From Pigoraptor chileana (taxonomy: Eukaryota > Opisthokonta > Filasterea), in assembly GCA_943704495.1 (NCBI GenBank), contig CALSCR010000739.1:23189-87188 (forward strand): 64,000 bases of DNA, read 5' to 3'. The notes below the pieces were generated by a model. The model was not told where the DNA came from. It made no database searches and worked only from the letters and a program-made list of their open reading frames with translations. Position 1 is the stretch's first letter, and each line of letters starts with the position of its first letter. The translations under genes and the position numbers were made by a program. Shown here in pieces: positions 10,900-23,174 of this stretch.

Positions 10900-11969
10900 G
10901 AGCGCCAATGCGTCTCTGTCTCTTCGTCTTCTTCTGTTCCCGTCTGGGGAACCGATACTTTCGTTTATGTTTGTAGTGCGATTAATTAAAAACGGAGAAA
11001 GATTCCACCCTAATTTCGAGAGTGTATGTTGCATGGATAAATTTATTCTCCTCAACCGCAAGACGTCGCTTCATCCTTTGTCCATTCAAACGATACCTTT
11101 ACGTTGTCGTAAGATCCATCATAAACGAAAGAGTTTTTTTTTATATAGGTGGAACATGTACTCACGTTGAAACACGAAGCAAAAATTTGAATTTCAAATT
11201 CCATAGTTTGTTTCAAAATTCCATAGTTTTTTGCGCGCGCCCAAAGCAGAGCAGAGTCACAGAGAACGTTCCGGACATGGCTGTTTCACACCGTCCAATA
11301 GGGTGGCAGATGCAGTGTGCGCGATGGCAAGGGTGGATGCCGACGTGCAAATGTGAGGGCGCCGATGGGCAACGTGGGGGATGGAAATAGCCGCCCGTGT
11401 GACGGAAGGCAATGGAAAAAACGATGACGCAGGGGGTGAGTGAGTGCCCACTATGAAGAATGGCCATTGTATGAGATGGCCCATACTGAAGCCGTGTATA
11501 TGGCCCATACTGAAGCCGCGTAGTGTGTGAGATCTGTATGGAAGGGCAAGGGCGGCATAGTGACGCATAGTAAGTGGAATGCCCCACGCAGCCGACCCAA
11601 AAAGGAAATTCTGATCCGTGAGCAAGTTTGCAGACCAATCAGAACACCGCGCCACCCTCCTTTCGACCAATCAGAACACCGCGCCACCCACCTGCCGACC
11701 AACCAGAATGTGCCCACGGGGACACTTTTTGGTGCCCCACACATCACACACACACACACACACACACGCACACACACTCACACACACACACACACACACA
11801 CATTCACTCACACTCGCACTATATAATGCTTCTGGTATTCCATAGAATTCCATCAAACAACATCTACAACACGCTTCACCAAAAAACTGATAGAACAAGA
11901 AGCAAAGCAGAACAAACTGCAACAAACAACCAACAATCAACAACAAGGGTCCCGTCAATTCAAACGAGA
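10900..11969. promoter_or_regulatory. Intergenic region and promoter of the 72-residue protein gene
   Basis: 10900-11450 shows no gene. At 11478-11520 a unit containing ATGGCCCATACTGAAGCCG is repeated twice. From 11633 a 32-base unit with CCAATCAGAACACCGCGCCA is repeated: full copies start at 11633 and 11665 and a partial one (CCAACCAGAATG) at 11697, giving two or three CCAAT boxes. A CA tract (11746-11802) follows. A TATA-like CTATATAATG at 11819-11828 lies about 140 bases before the ATG at 11970. Confidence 0.55.
11746..11802. repeat. CA microsatellite
   Basis: A (CA)n tract with a few interruptions between the CCAAT-box repeats and the TATA-like box. Confidence 0.9.
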
Positions 11970-12188
11970 ATGAGCACCCCCGCCTCCAACATGTTCCTCC
12001 GCACCTTTGCGACGGTCGTCCGCGCTGCCAAGCCTAAGCCTTCGCGCCTCAAGGACGCACGCACTTTTGACATGGATGCGCAGAAGCGGATGCAGCAGTA
12101 CTGGGTGGACTTCGCCCGCAACCAGACGATCGAGGCCAACACAAAGGTCAGCGTCAAGACTGCCAAGCCCGAGCGGCGCGTGCTCTAA
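11970..12188 (+). CDS. Small basic protein with a likely mitochondrial presequence
   Basis: A single-exon frame of 72 residues. The start at 11970 follows a TATA-like box by about 140 bases and a run of CCAAT boxes. A second in-frame ATG lies eight codons in (MFLRTFATVV). The first 25 residues are rich in Arg, Ala, Ser and Thr with no acidic residue, as in mitochondrial targeting signals. The body contains DAQKRMQQYWVDFARNQTI and a basic end KPERRVL. I do not recognise the family; a small subunit or assembly factor of a mitochondrial complex would fit the size but is a guess. Support for a real gene is the promoter layout and the GC-rich third positions. Confidence 0.6.
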   Translation: MSTPASNMFLRTFATVVRAAKPKPSRLKDARTFDMDAQKRMQQYWVDFARNQTIEANTKVSVKTAKPERRVL

Positions 12189-13084
12189 GCGCGTTCTGCT
12201 GAGCCCCTGCGTTTGCCTGCGTCTGCCGCGTCCTAAAGTGTATATAGCCTGCGTTGCGCGCGTTTGTCTCTGCTGCGTTGTCGAATTTAATACTCCAATC
12301 CTAATAGGGACTCTGGTGTTGCACACTATGGGCCCTGTATGGGAGAGCTTGAAACATGGGATGTGACCTGGAGTCTGCCCTAATATACATAACTTTTTGA
12401 ACTCATTTCGCTGATATCTAAAGTTTCACTCATAGGGCATTCAGCTAATTAATTCTGTAAGCTAAGCGCTTTATGGTTAGTTGGTATCTTAACGCACGGT
12501 ATCAGCGCACCCGTTATTGGTCGTAGAACAAAAGTCCAAAGGTAGTCATGTTTTATGAAAGAACATAGCCATAGAATGAGACCAGTGAGACCCGATGGCG
12601 GGCTATAACTCCAAGCAAACCGAAGCAAACCGATGGAGGCGCAGGTGAGTACCCCCTGGCTTGCCGTGTGCTCATCTTCACCAGAGTCATCGCATCCGTC
12701 ATCAAACCCGCATAACTTCAACAAAAAAAGTATTGTACATACGCCAGGCAGAATTTGCACTCTGCAGTGACAAGAAATTGGAAATTGTGAAGAAACTGTG
12801 CGTCGAATACAATTGGGGAAAATGGCGTCTCGAGGGGTGTTCTGGTCCATTGTTTCCTCACGGGTGATCACGTCATCTGGGTCACGTGAGCAGAACCCAC
12901 ATTCTTGTTCCAGTTGCAGCTGACGCATCCGCATCTTGGCCTTTCCGTTCATCCATCTTGATTACCTCACGGCACCTTTGCATCTTGCACTACATTTCTC
13001 ACACGCAGTGGTCAAGTAAACCCTGTATGTCACTGGAGGGGGTTCATCCACTTTGAAACTGCCGCGGTAAAGCAAACAGGCAAT
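12189..13084. promoter_or_regulatory. Intergenic region upstream of Lon
   Basis: No gene is seen. A GTCACGTGAG E-box lies at 12881-12890, about 195 bases before the Lon start, with a half site GATCACGTC just before it. Confidence 0.5.
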
Positions 13085-16000
13085 ATGGCGACGGCGGCGC
13101 GGACGCTCGCTGCGCTGTGGCGTTTGTCTCCCCGCTTCACACTCGGCACCTCCTCCATTCGCCATGCCACTTACTTTTCAGGCACAGCAACACGATGTGT
13201 GTCGAAACGGCAGTTCCACGCGCTGTCGTCGCTCTCTCGCACCGTTAGTGTCCAAACAGCTCCGACGTCAGGCTGCCATCCATCAACAGCGCTTGCCATG
13301 ATCCATACGAGTGCACCGTCCAACGCGCGCAAAGGGGGATCGAAGGATGGAAAAGATGCGCCGTCGAGTGAGTCGAGTGGCTCCACTCCGTCCGACGAAG
13401 GCGCTGCCAACGAAAACGGCTCATCCTCCTCCTCCTCCTCCTCCTCCTCCTCATCTGAAAGTGAGAACGAAGAAAGTCCGCCCAACAGAGTGGTCAGGGC
13501 GATTGCGCGAGCACTTCACGAAGCCAACGGGCCCGGTCGCAGCGGACTCGTCCCTCTCACAGTGCCGCAGGTGTATCCCGAGGTCCTTGTGGTGCCCATC
13601 CCCCGCCGTCCGCTGTTCCCGGATTTTTCTCGGCTCTTTGAGATCAGCGACCCTGCCCTCGTGCGTGAAATCGAGAAGCGCATCAAGATGGGACAGCCGT
13701 ACGTTGGCGCCTTTCTGAGCCGCAACACGTCGGACCAGGAAGTGCGGAATGTGTCTGACTACGGGAAGATTTATCAGGTCGGCGTGTTTGCGTCGATTGC
13801 ACGCACCTCGCGTAATGGCGAGTCGCTGCATTTGCTGCTGCAAGGACACCGCCGGTGCGTTTTTATATCTCTGATATTCTCTGCCGCCCATATGGTGAAG
13901 GGCGCCCTGATCCACTTTGTATCTCGCCTGTTGTGTCTGTGTGCGCGCACATTGATTTTCCTGGTATTGATAAGGTGTGTGGTGTGTATGTGTGTTGCAT
14001 GTAATCTTTTATCTTTTAGGATCAAGATTCGCCACGTTGTCGAAACGTCTCCCGTGCTCAAAGTGAATGTTGACAATTTGCGCGATCTCCCGTTCAATGC
14101 TTCGGATGATATTTTGAAGGCCACGCAAAGCTCTGTTGTACAGACAATACGAGACATTGTTGCGATCAATCCAATGTTCAAGGAACAGTATGAGTTTTAT
14201 ACTGTGCAGCGGCATGGAATTGACGATATGGCAACATTGGGTGATTTTGGTGCGACGACAACGAGTGCTGAGCCGCACGAAATGCAGGCCGTACTGGAGG
14301 AGCTTGATGTGCAGGTGTGTGCGTGCGTGCGATGTGAGCGAGTGTTTTGTGGTGTGTATGTGTGTCTGTGTGTGAGTGTGCGTACAAGCACTGTGAGCGT
14401 ACATCTTTGTCGTGCCTTTACTGGATACTGAACACTCCATGTCTACGCTCGCCGTTTCCGCCTCCCATGCTCTACCTGTGCGCACGTGACATTTGAAATG
14501 GATCGCAGGAGCGGCTGAACAAGGCTCTGGTGCTGCTGAAGAAAGAGTATGTCTCAACGCGGTTGCAGAGTGAAATTGGGCGGCAAGTCGAGGATAAGAT
14601 TCAGAAGAGCCAACGGCAGTACTATCTCATGGAGCAGCTGAAGCGCATCAAGAAGGAGCTTGGGCTGGAGGTGGGCTGGCGTTGCGTCTGCTCTGCCATG
14701 TAGTCGTGCCGAATGTGCTTATTTTTCTTCTTTCTGAGATGACTTTGATTTTTGGGGGGAGTGAGTGTGGCACTCGTCACTGCTTGTATGACACATGCAT
14801 CGTCTTTTATGGCCTCTGTGCTCTCTTGCGCATACATTGTGTGGGTATGCAAGTGATGAATGTGTGTGTGAGTGTGGATGTATGCGCGCGGTAAGCATTG
14901 TGCCGTGGAAACCCGGTGCAATGTGTTGGTTGTGTCGAGACCCTCATTGAAAGTGCGGCACGTCCGATACATTTTTTGTGTGCACAATTGCATTGTTTCT
15001 GAGTGCAGAAAGACGAGAAGGAGACGCTAATGGAGAAGTTTCGCGACCGCATTGCGAGCCTGAAGATGACCGACAACGTGCGCGACACAATCAACGAGGA
15101 GATGAACAAACTATCTCTTCTTGAGAGCCATTCGAGCGAGTTTTCCATCACCCGCAACTATCTCGACTGGTTGACGAGCCTGCCCTGGGGTGTCCACTCG
15201 GAGGAGAACCTAGATCTCGTGCGCGCGCGTTGCATTCTTGACGAAGACCACTACGGATTGAAGGAAGTGAAGGAACGCATTTTGGAATTCATTGCCGTCG
15301 CGCACCTCCGCGGAAATGTGCAGGGCAAAATCATCTGCTTTGTTGGTCCGCCAGGTACGGCTGTATCCATCGATGCGCTCATTATTATTTTCGACCGTCG
15401 ATGTTCGCTTGTGCTTTTCTAGCTATTGTTGTGTATGTGTGTGGTAACACATATTCTTTGTTCATCACTGCAATTGCATTACTCGTCATCTTTTATTCGA
15501 TGCATTTCTCCGTACATTTTATGGTCACCTAACTCACCCGCTGTCTGTCACATACGCACGCACGCATACACTCGCACACTCAAAGGTGTCGGGAAGACAT
15601 CTATTGCACACTCGATCGCGCGCACTTTAAACCGACAGTTTTTCCGCTTCAGCGTTGGCGGAATGAGCGACGTTGCTGAAATCAAGGGCCACCGCCGCAC
15701 ATATGTGGGCGCGATGCCTGGCAAGGTTGTGCAGGCCCTCAAAAAGGCCAAGACATCCAATCCGCTCATTCTCATTGACGAGATCGACAAGCTTGGGAAG
15801 GGATATCAGGCACGTGACATGATGGTTCTCTCCTCGATGATTCTGTCCTCTGCCCAATTATGCGATTTGGCTATTGCTTTTGGCTATTGCTTTTGCTTGC
15901 TGACATTGGTGTTTATGGTACAATGTCTCGTGGGTTGTGGTGTGCAGTGCATCTTGTTGTCGCAATTTGCATCCCCGCATCCCCTTGCGTGTGTGTCTGT

Positions 16001-17921
16001 GTGTGTCTGTGTTGCATCCTCTTGCCGGCAGTTTCGTCTCCTCTCTCATACTTTCTTAACGTGTGTGTCACAGGGCGACCCTGCATCGGCGCTTCTTGAG
16101 CTTCTCGATCCCGAGCAGAATTCGGGCTTCCTCGACCACTACTTGGACGTTCCTTACGACATGAGCAAAGTGCTGTTCATTTGCACGGCGAATGTGACGG
16201 ACACCATTCCCGGCCCACTGCTCGACCGCATGGAGGTTGTGCGCATCTCAGGATATGTCATGGACGAGAAGGTTGCAATTGCAAAGGTGCGTGGACGCTC
16301 AGAGAGTGTGGCCCCACTGCAAGAAAATTGCCTGCGCGCACTCTCTGTATCCTCTCCGTCACAGGTCTCCAATGTATCGTCTTATTTTCCGTGTTTAATT
16401 AGTCTTGGTTTACCAACTTGCCGACTTAGCGTGGTAACGATCTCCAATTTTTCATCGCTTTTACCGTGCAACACCACAGCAATACCTCATCCCTGCGGCG
16501 ACCAAAGCGGCGGGCATTGAAAACGCATGGGCAAACATCGACGACTCCGCCGTTGCTGCGCTGGTGCGGTGGTACTGTCGGGAGAGTGGCGTGCGCAATC
16601 TGCAGAAGCACATTGAGAAGATTTTCCGCAAAATTGCGTTCCGCATTGTCAGCCAGAGTGACGCACAGACGCCGATCACCGTCCGCCCGGAAAACCTCCA
16701 CGATTTTGTGGGGAATCCCGTTTTTACCACGGACCGTTTGTACACGCACACGCCCGCGGGCGTGGTCATGGGACTTGCCTGGACTTCGATGGGTGAGGGC
16801 GGCCGTTATTTGTACATTCTTCTCTGTTCTTTCTAATTAGATTTTGTGCACATTGTCAAGTGTGTCAACTGTGAATGCAAATGTGGCCCTTACGGCGGCA
16901 ATTTAACGGTACACTGTGAACGTGGGTCAGTTTTATGCAATCAATCTGTAACAATTTCTGAAATGTTTGCCGTTGTCGTCCTCTGACCCATTTCCGTGCT
17001 TTGTGTGGACAGGCGGCTCAACGCTGTTCGTGGAGGCGACGTCCGTGATGGAGCAAGAGGGCAAGATGCGCACGACGGGCCAGATGGGCGACGTGATGAA
17101 GGAGAGCTCCCAAATTGCGTACACGTATTCGCGTGCGTTCATGGCGCAGCACATTGACCCGCTCTCGACATTCTTTGCAAAGGCATCGATCCACATGCAC
17201 GTGCCGGAGGGTGCGACGCCAAAGGACGGTCCGTCGGCGGGATGCACCATGACAACCGCGCTGCTCTCCCTCGCACTCGGAATCCCCGTGAGGCAGAATA
17301 TCGCAATGACGGGCGAGATTTCCCTCACTGGAAAGGTGCGAATTAATTTCAATGGTTCCCGTTCTTGGCTTTGTGTCTGTCGTGAATGTGTGAAAATTTG
17401 AATGTATTGTCATATTGCTGTGCTCGTGTCGATGCTGTGTTTGTCGCTGTTGTTTGGCATATGTCTGCCAATGGCCTGTCAGTGTGATGTGTGATGTGTG
17501 TTCCATGAAACTCCCATATGACTCCACACTCTGCCTTTTGGTTTGTTGTGATGTCCACGTGCTCCATTTTACTCGGCGGTTTGGCCCCAGTTTTCCTTCT
17601 CCACTGACTGGATTGTTGGTTGCTCTACTTTTCCAGGTGCTTCCCGTGGGCGGAATAAAGGAAAAATTGATCGCGGCGCGTCGTGCTGACGTCAATTGCG
17701 TTGTTCTCCCCGCACCAAACAAACGGGACTTCAACGACCTCCCCGACAACATCCGGGAGGGGCTTGAGGTGCACTTTGCGGACGAGTACCTGGATGTGTT
17801 CAAGGTCGCATTCCCAGGCGTGCATACTGTAGACGTGAAGCCTAAGGACCTGCCGCCCGTGCCTCCCGTCCCCGCGCCGTCAGTCAACAACACCGCGGGC
17901 GCGGGTGCCGGTGCTGCATAG
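13085..17921 (+). CDS. LONP1: Mitochondrial Lon protease, nine exons
   Basis: Exons: 13085-13854, 14020-14314, 14509-14670, 15009-15354, 15586-15809, 16074-16286, 16480-16792, 17013-17335, 17637-17921; 976 residues. Residues 1 to about 75 are Arg/Ser/Thr-rich like a mitochondrial presequence. A poly-Ser/acidic linker follows at about 115-135. The Lon N-domain starts near 160 ([13 protein letters not shown]). The AAA+ module has Walker A (GPPGVGKT near 521-528) and Walker B (LILIDEID near 583-590). The protease domain has the catalytic Ser in KDGPSAG (about 849) and Lys in GGIKEK (about 890). Lon degrades oxidised and unassembled matrix proteins. Walker A is split by intron 4. Intron 5 has a GC donor (CAG|GCACGT) with acceptor CACAG at 16073; only this joins GKGYQ to GDPASALLE in frame. 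Confidence 0.97.
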
Positions 17922-18960
17922 TGCGACTGTGCGGCTCTTTTGCTGGCCATGTGTGTGTGTGTTGGAAACGTATGGCGGCGCGTTTATACTGCGGGTATTG
18001 TGTGTTTATGCCAGCCTCCCCTGTATGTTCTGCTGACGTGTGACGTGTGTGCATGTGCAGTTTATTAAGGCCAGGATGTGTGAGTGAGTTGACATGTGTG
18101 TGTTCTGGCAGGCCGGTTGGGGTGACTGTATATTGATTTCGTGTCGGAGATCAATATGCTTTGTTATGTTTCTGCTGAAGTGGACCTGTGAACTGCGGAT
18201 GGGCAGGCTTGGCGGGGCCCATGTTGCAATGAAGGTGTATGGCCCTGGCGGCCTGGTTACAATAGCTGAATCATTTTCCAATTCACTCCTTTCAAATTTT
18301 TGTGTCAGTTTTTTGGTTACTGTGTAGGGTTGCGTAAAGGAAGTAGGGTTACATTTTTGTACGGCAAATTCGCCCAGTGACAATCCGGTGCTGTCAAACC
18401 TGTCACGAAACCTCTGGACTGACATTCAAACGTCAGTCTGCACTGACGGCCGCCTGACATTAGCTGTCCTCAGTGGCTCAGACTAGTACCCCTGTCGATG
18501 CCCTTCAAGTAATAGCGCATATCTGGCACATCACAGCAATCTCTGATATGTGATAGGACGACCACTGACGGTTGGCTCATGTTCAACGACAAGCTGCTCT
18601 AATCGGTGCTGTCTGCGAACTGCTGAGGGTGTTCCGAGTTGAGCAGATATTAGTAACTGCTGCGATTGACAGTGATCGCGGATCGCTGAATCGATTAAGG
18701 ACAGCCGATCTGCCGAGATAACATTTTAAATTGCGTAGTGCCGCGAACGGTGCATGAGATGCCGGTCCGATGATAGATTAGACTCTCGCCGAACCAACTG
18801 GTCAGAGAGTTCTGCTGAAATCCAGCGTCGCCTTCCTAAGCGAGCCCGCACCACCGCTTATTTGCCGGTGTGACGGAGACATTATTTTTGCGGATTGGCT
18901 GCCAACGGACTTTCGCATACTTGCGAGTGAGGACTGTCGTCGCTTTCTCGAGTTGTAGCG
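17922..18960. other. Intergenic region between Lon and the Abl interactor gene
   Basis: No gene is visible. Two telomere-like TAGGGTT motifs lie at 18325-18331 and 18344-18351. 18370-18850 is unique sequence rich in CTGAC and its complement GTCAG. Confidence 0.4.
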
Positions 18961-20643
18961 ATGGCAGCGGCGCCGGGCGCAGCGGTGTCAATGGGGCTGG
19001 ACGCATCACTCGCTGCCCTTCAAAAGAGCGGAGACGATCTCGCAAACCTCGCTCTGTATTGCGCGCGAACATACAACAGTGCGTCGACGCCCGCCGCCCG
19101 CGATTCTGCACTGAATGCGACGAAAAAGTATGCGTGTGATGCACTTGCCTCGGTTGCATACCAGCTTCATTCTGCAGCAACCGCGACCAACAAAGGGGTC
19201 GAGAGGGCGGGTCGTGCCCTGCATACGGCGGGTGAGGAGATTTACGTGACGGGCCAGGCGAGTGTTTGCTCTGACACACAGAGACACAAACAATCACACA
19301 CACACACACACAAATACACACATATGAACACACTCTGACATACTCACATACAGACGGACACACATACAGAGATACACACAGACACAAGCGCGCACACAGA
19401 GATTCACATCCAGACATACAGACACACTGGCACACACACTGCTATGGCCGTGGATGCAGTTTGCTAATGGGTTCCACTTTCCATGGTTCGTTCCGTGCGC
19501 TTCCCCGTCGAAAGACAGATCATCGACCTCGTGATCGAGACGGGAGGGCTGATAACACCTGCAACGGTGCCGTCGTCCACCCCTGTGTATTTGTTTGAGC
19601 AGCGCCCACCGAAAGTGGCACGACTTGGAAGGGGTGTGTGTCTTTGTATTCTTTTGTATTGTGTGTGTGACTGTATGTGTATGTATGCCTGTGACAGCGG
19701 ATGTGGCCAGTGCCCAGTTACGATCCACACTGGTGAAGAAGCCAAGAATTGGAATGTTGTGTATTGGGCGCTGATAAGTAGGTCCATAGGGGTTCCAACC
19801 ATCTCCCTCCTGTTCCCCCCCTTCCTCCCACATCCGACCCCCTCGCGCTCCCAACATATGCAGACCCCCCGCAAAACAATCCCCTGCGCACGCCAATGCA
19901 GTTTGATTTACTCAACCGCGTGGGAACCGGAGCCGACGCTCTCGACGGCGTTGCGAGGAGTCGAATAGTGGCGCGCGTGGTCGGCGGGGCTGCGTCCACA
20001 ACCCCGAAGATGCCGAGCATGTCCCTCGACGTGTTTGGCGGCGGATCCACGCCCACTTCGCCCTCTCTCTCACGGCACGCAAACAATGCGCCACTCCACT
20101 CGCCGCTGGGACTGAGTCTCCCGCGGCCCGCTGGCACCGACCCGCTGGCCCAGTCGCTCGCCCCGCGCGGGGTGGGACGATCCCACGTGGCCACAACTTT
20201 CATGGCGGCGCCGCCTCCAAGCATTGCACCCATCGCCCCTGTCGCGCCGCCCAAAGCGCCCGAAGTGTCCAAAGCAGCAGCGAGCGCAGAGCCAGTGATC
20301 CTTCTGGAGGATGCCGCAGTGGCGTCGACAGCGAGCGAAAGCTACTCAATAGGTGCGATGGGTGTGTGTGCGTGGATGGGTGTGCGTGTGTGCTAAGACC
20401 AGCTGCACTTGTGTTGTCAATTACTGACCATCCAGTAACTTGTGTCATCGCACATCTCCGTTTCTGACTGTCGACACAGTGCACGCGATGTACGATTACG
20501 CGGACGATGCGCCAGACTCGCTTGCGCTGACTACAGGGATGCATGTAACGCTGCTGTCTGTGGCTGGCGATTGGATGTACGGGGAGTCGCCCGATGGCCT
20601 CCGCCGCGGCTGGTTCCCCGCATCGTATGTGTCCACCGAATGA
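18961..20643 (+). CDS. ABI1: Abl interactor (Abi), WAVE-complex subunit, four exons
   Basis: Exons: 18961-19257, 19603-19635, 19902-20352, 20480-20643; 314 residues. The N-terminal helical part (NLALYCARTYNSA, CDALASVAYQLHSA, then PPKVARLGR) follows the Abi pattern, in which a short KEKVARREIG element ends the region packed into the WAVE complex. A Pro/Ala-rich middle (PPPSIAPIAPVAPPK) leads to a C-terminal SH3 domain at about 262-314 (HAMYDYADDAPDSLAL, GWFPASYV). Abi links WAVE/SCAR to Rac and the Arp2/3 complex. Intron 1 begins with GC (CAG|GCGAGT); joining at this site keeps the exact spacing expected between the helical block and the KVAR element. The exon 2 donor (GGT|GTGTGT) is the least certain junction. 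It converges on the coiled-coil gene. Confidence 0.9.
19272..19440. repeat. CA-rich simple repeat in Abi intron 1
   Basis: (CA)n with CAGA and ACAT variants, fully inside the intron that begins with a GC donor. Confidence 0.85.
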
Positions 20644-20855
20644 AGTAATGTATGCATTTCCCCGACCGCCACCCGCGTGCACGTGGATAGATACACCGCA
20701 CGCGTGCACCTGTGCGCGCAATGGTGCCCGTAAATGGCGACACACGCCAATCATCACGAGCCACATTCAATGTGTTGCAACCGAGCGCGCCGGTAAATCG
20801 AGTCATTATCAAGAGTATCCGTGGCCTTGGGGCATGTAATATAGCCTCAAATCGC

Positions 20856-23174
20856 TCACTGAATCGGCATGCCGACCTGCGACGCGACGCCAAGCGTCAG
20901 TTCCCGCGCTGTGTTGAGTGGCACCACGGCGGCAGTGCGAATCGTCTTGGTTAGCTCGGTGTTCTCGTGGAGTTGTGACACCTCCAGCTGCCGTCGGAGC
21001 GCACGGGCCCGGCTCTCAAGCCTGCATTTGTGTGTTTGCATGGTTGTGTTTGAAATATATATGTAAAATTGCATAATGTAGTAAGTACACGAGTGGTCTT
21101 AGCGCACGAGCGTCTTGTTACGCGGGCGCACAATCGGATCAAAAATAAAATGGTGCATTTGCGCAGAATAAAACCGAAGGCAACGAGTAAAGCGATCTCA
21201 CTTTCACTCTCATCTCATCACTTACTGATAGTCAAGGCAAGAAGGAGCCTGCGACACACTGACTAGACCTCTACATGCCCCGCTATCACACACATACACA
21301 AATTACGCGTACGCACGCACATGCACATACACACACAAATCACACACAAATCATGCACGCGCACACACAACAGGCCAAGGTACACAGTCGGCGCACACCC
21401 ACCGCTGCAATTCCGCCTCCATGTTCTTCAGCCCGAGCACTCGCAGTCGGTCGATGCGGTCAAACAGCGCGCAGATTTCTGCCTCCTGCTTTGCAACAAC
21501 CATTTCGCGTTTCTTGTCAACCGCCCTCTGCCGATCACGCCACCGCGTCTGCAGCTCTTCAGACTCCAAACGAAGACGCTCTCTCTGCACATCTGCCGCC
21601 GTCGCGTACTGTCCCAGGCGCGCGGCAGTGTACTCGGCCTTGAGCAGCTCCTGTGTCTGCTTGGATGCCTTGGGGCGGTATTCAGCATGAAACGAGTCGA
21701 AACGCGCCAGATCGTCATCGTGCCGCTGGCGCATCGCCGCGACCATATCCGCTGCGCGATCTTCAAAGAGGGCCCTCTTACCCGCCCACTCGGTGTGAAA
21801 TGCGTCGAGTGCCTCTCGGTGCGCGTCCTCGACGGCAGCACGCTCAGAATCGTGCCGCTGCGACACAATCGAGGATGTGTGACGCGCAAACTCATCGCGT
21901 GTTTGTGCTATCCGCTGCTGCGCCATGAGTGCCTCGTCATACAGGCCGCGCTGTTCGCAGTCGTCTTGGTAGGCGCGCAGGTATGCCAGGAATTCTTGAA
22001 AAGATTCGACGTCCACACCGTCGAGATGAAAAGTCTCCATTGCCGACGCCAGCGCATCTCTTTGCGTTGTCGTCCGCGACTGAGAGCGGACACTCATTCG
22101 AGAGTGACCGCGCGACGCATTTGCGTTTTGAAACGACTGCGAAGGCCGGGGGCTCTGGTATGCGGCGAGGTCGTCATACACGGCCCCTCCGTCGGCGTGG
22201 GAAGCGTTCGCGCCCATGGCCAGCGCAGCTTCCCGCAGGTCATCCGCCTCCCAATCACACAGTCCACCAGAACCCCCGTCCATCCCTCCTTGCGACACAT
22301 CGCCGCGAGACATTCGATCGCCCGGGCCACTTGCATTCCACGACGCAACAGACATGTTGCCCATGGCGTTCTCTAAGTCATGATATTGCCCGTCCTCATC
22401 ATGTGCGGGCTGGTTTGTGTCCGCAAGCGATTGCACAGCAGCGGCAGTGAATGGCCGATGGTATTGTTGTGCGTGCGCGCTATCTTGCGCTTCCGGTTGA
22501 ACTTGCGAGTGAGATGCATATGGACTCGGGCGCGCAGAGGCGAGACGAGAGTGGGCATCGGCGCGCGCAGAGGATGGTCGGCGCGCGGCTGCCTCTGCCT
22601 TTCCCACCCCCGGTGACTTTTGATGCGCCAGCGAAGAGGAGCCGCCGATACTGCTACGGCGACTGCTGGTGCCACTGCCCGGTGCGCCACCCTTGGATGC
22701 AACACCAGACGCACCGGCTGACGGGGATGCAACAGACTGTGCGAGAGGATGCGTCTTAATCTGCGATGCACTTTCAACAAGTGCCGCGGCAACAAGACGG
22801 TCGCCACGAGATGATCGGTGATAAGCACCGAGAACAGCTGAAGGTGTCCCCGCGGGCGCAGATGCAGTCGACAAATTGCCGGTGCTTCCCAGTGGAGCAC
22901 CACCAACAGAGCCCGCAGACGGTGCAGCACCAGCCGCATCACCACCAGCCACACCGCCACCGCCACTGCCACTGCCGCCGCCACTGCCATTCCCTCGAGA
23001 TAGATTCAGCGGGATAACTTCCTCTATTTTCACTGTCGCATGAGAGGCAGTGTGCACTGCTCCTTGGGTCGAGGATGCCAGCCACGGGGATACGCCATCC
23101 GCGGCATCTGTGGCGGAGAGTCTGCGTCCCGTTCTCGGCGCTGATTGGGGCCGATTGAGCCGCTTATGAGACAT
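20856..23174 (-). CDS. Coiled-coil protein with long disordered N-terminus
   Basis: Two exons, 23174-21403 and 21021-20856; 645 residues. The join CG|G restores an Arg in a continuous helix (ELQR|LESRARALRRQ). Residues 1 to about 400 are low complexity, rich in Ser, Gly, Ala and Pro. From about 425 the protein is a highly charged coiled coil, beginning FHLDGVDVESFQEFLAYL and including an EYTAARLGQYATAADVQRER stretch and many His/Arg/Glu repeats. It ends in GVASQVGMPIQ. The layout resembles basal-body or axonemal scaffold proteins of protists, but I cannot name a family, and a flagellar role is only a guess. The start at 23174 was chosen because the frame upstream is non-conserved; an extension to 23300 is open. 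Confidence 0.75.

Noticed and set aside
21321-22376. A 351-codon plus frame
   Set aside because: Antisense to the coiled-coil gene; Arg/Cys/Pro-rich with no motifs.
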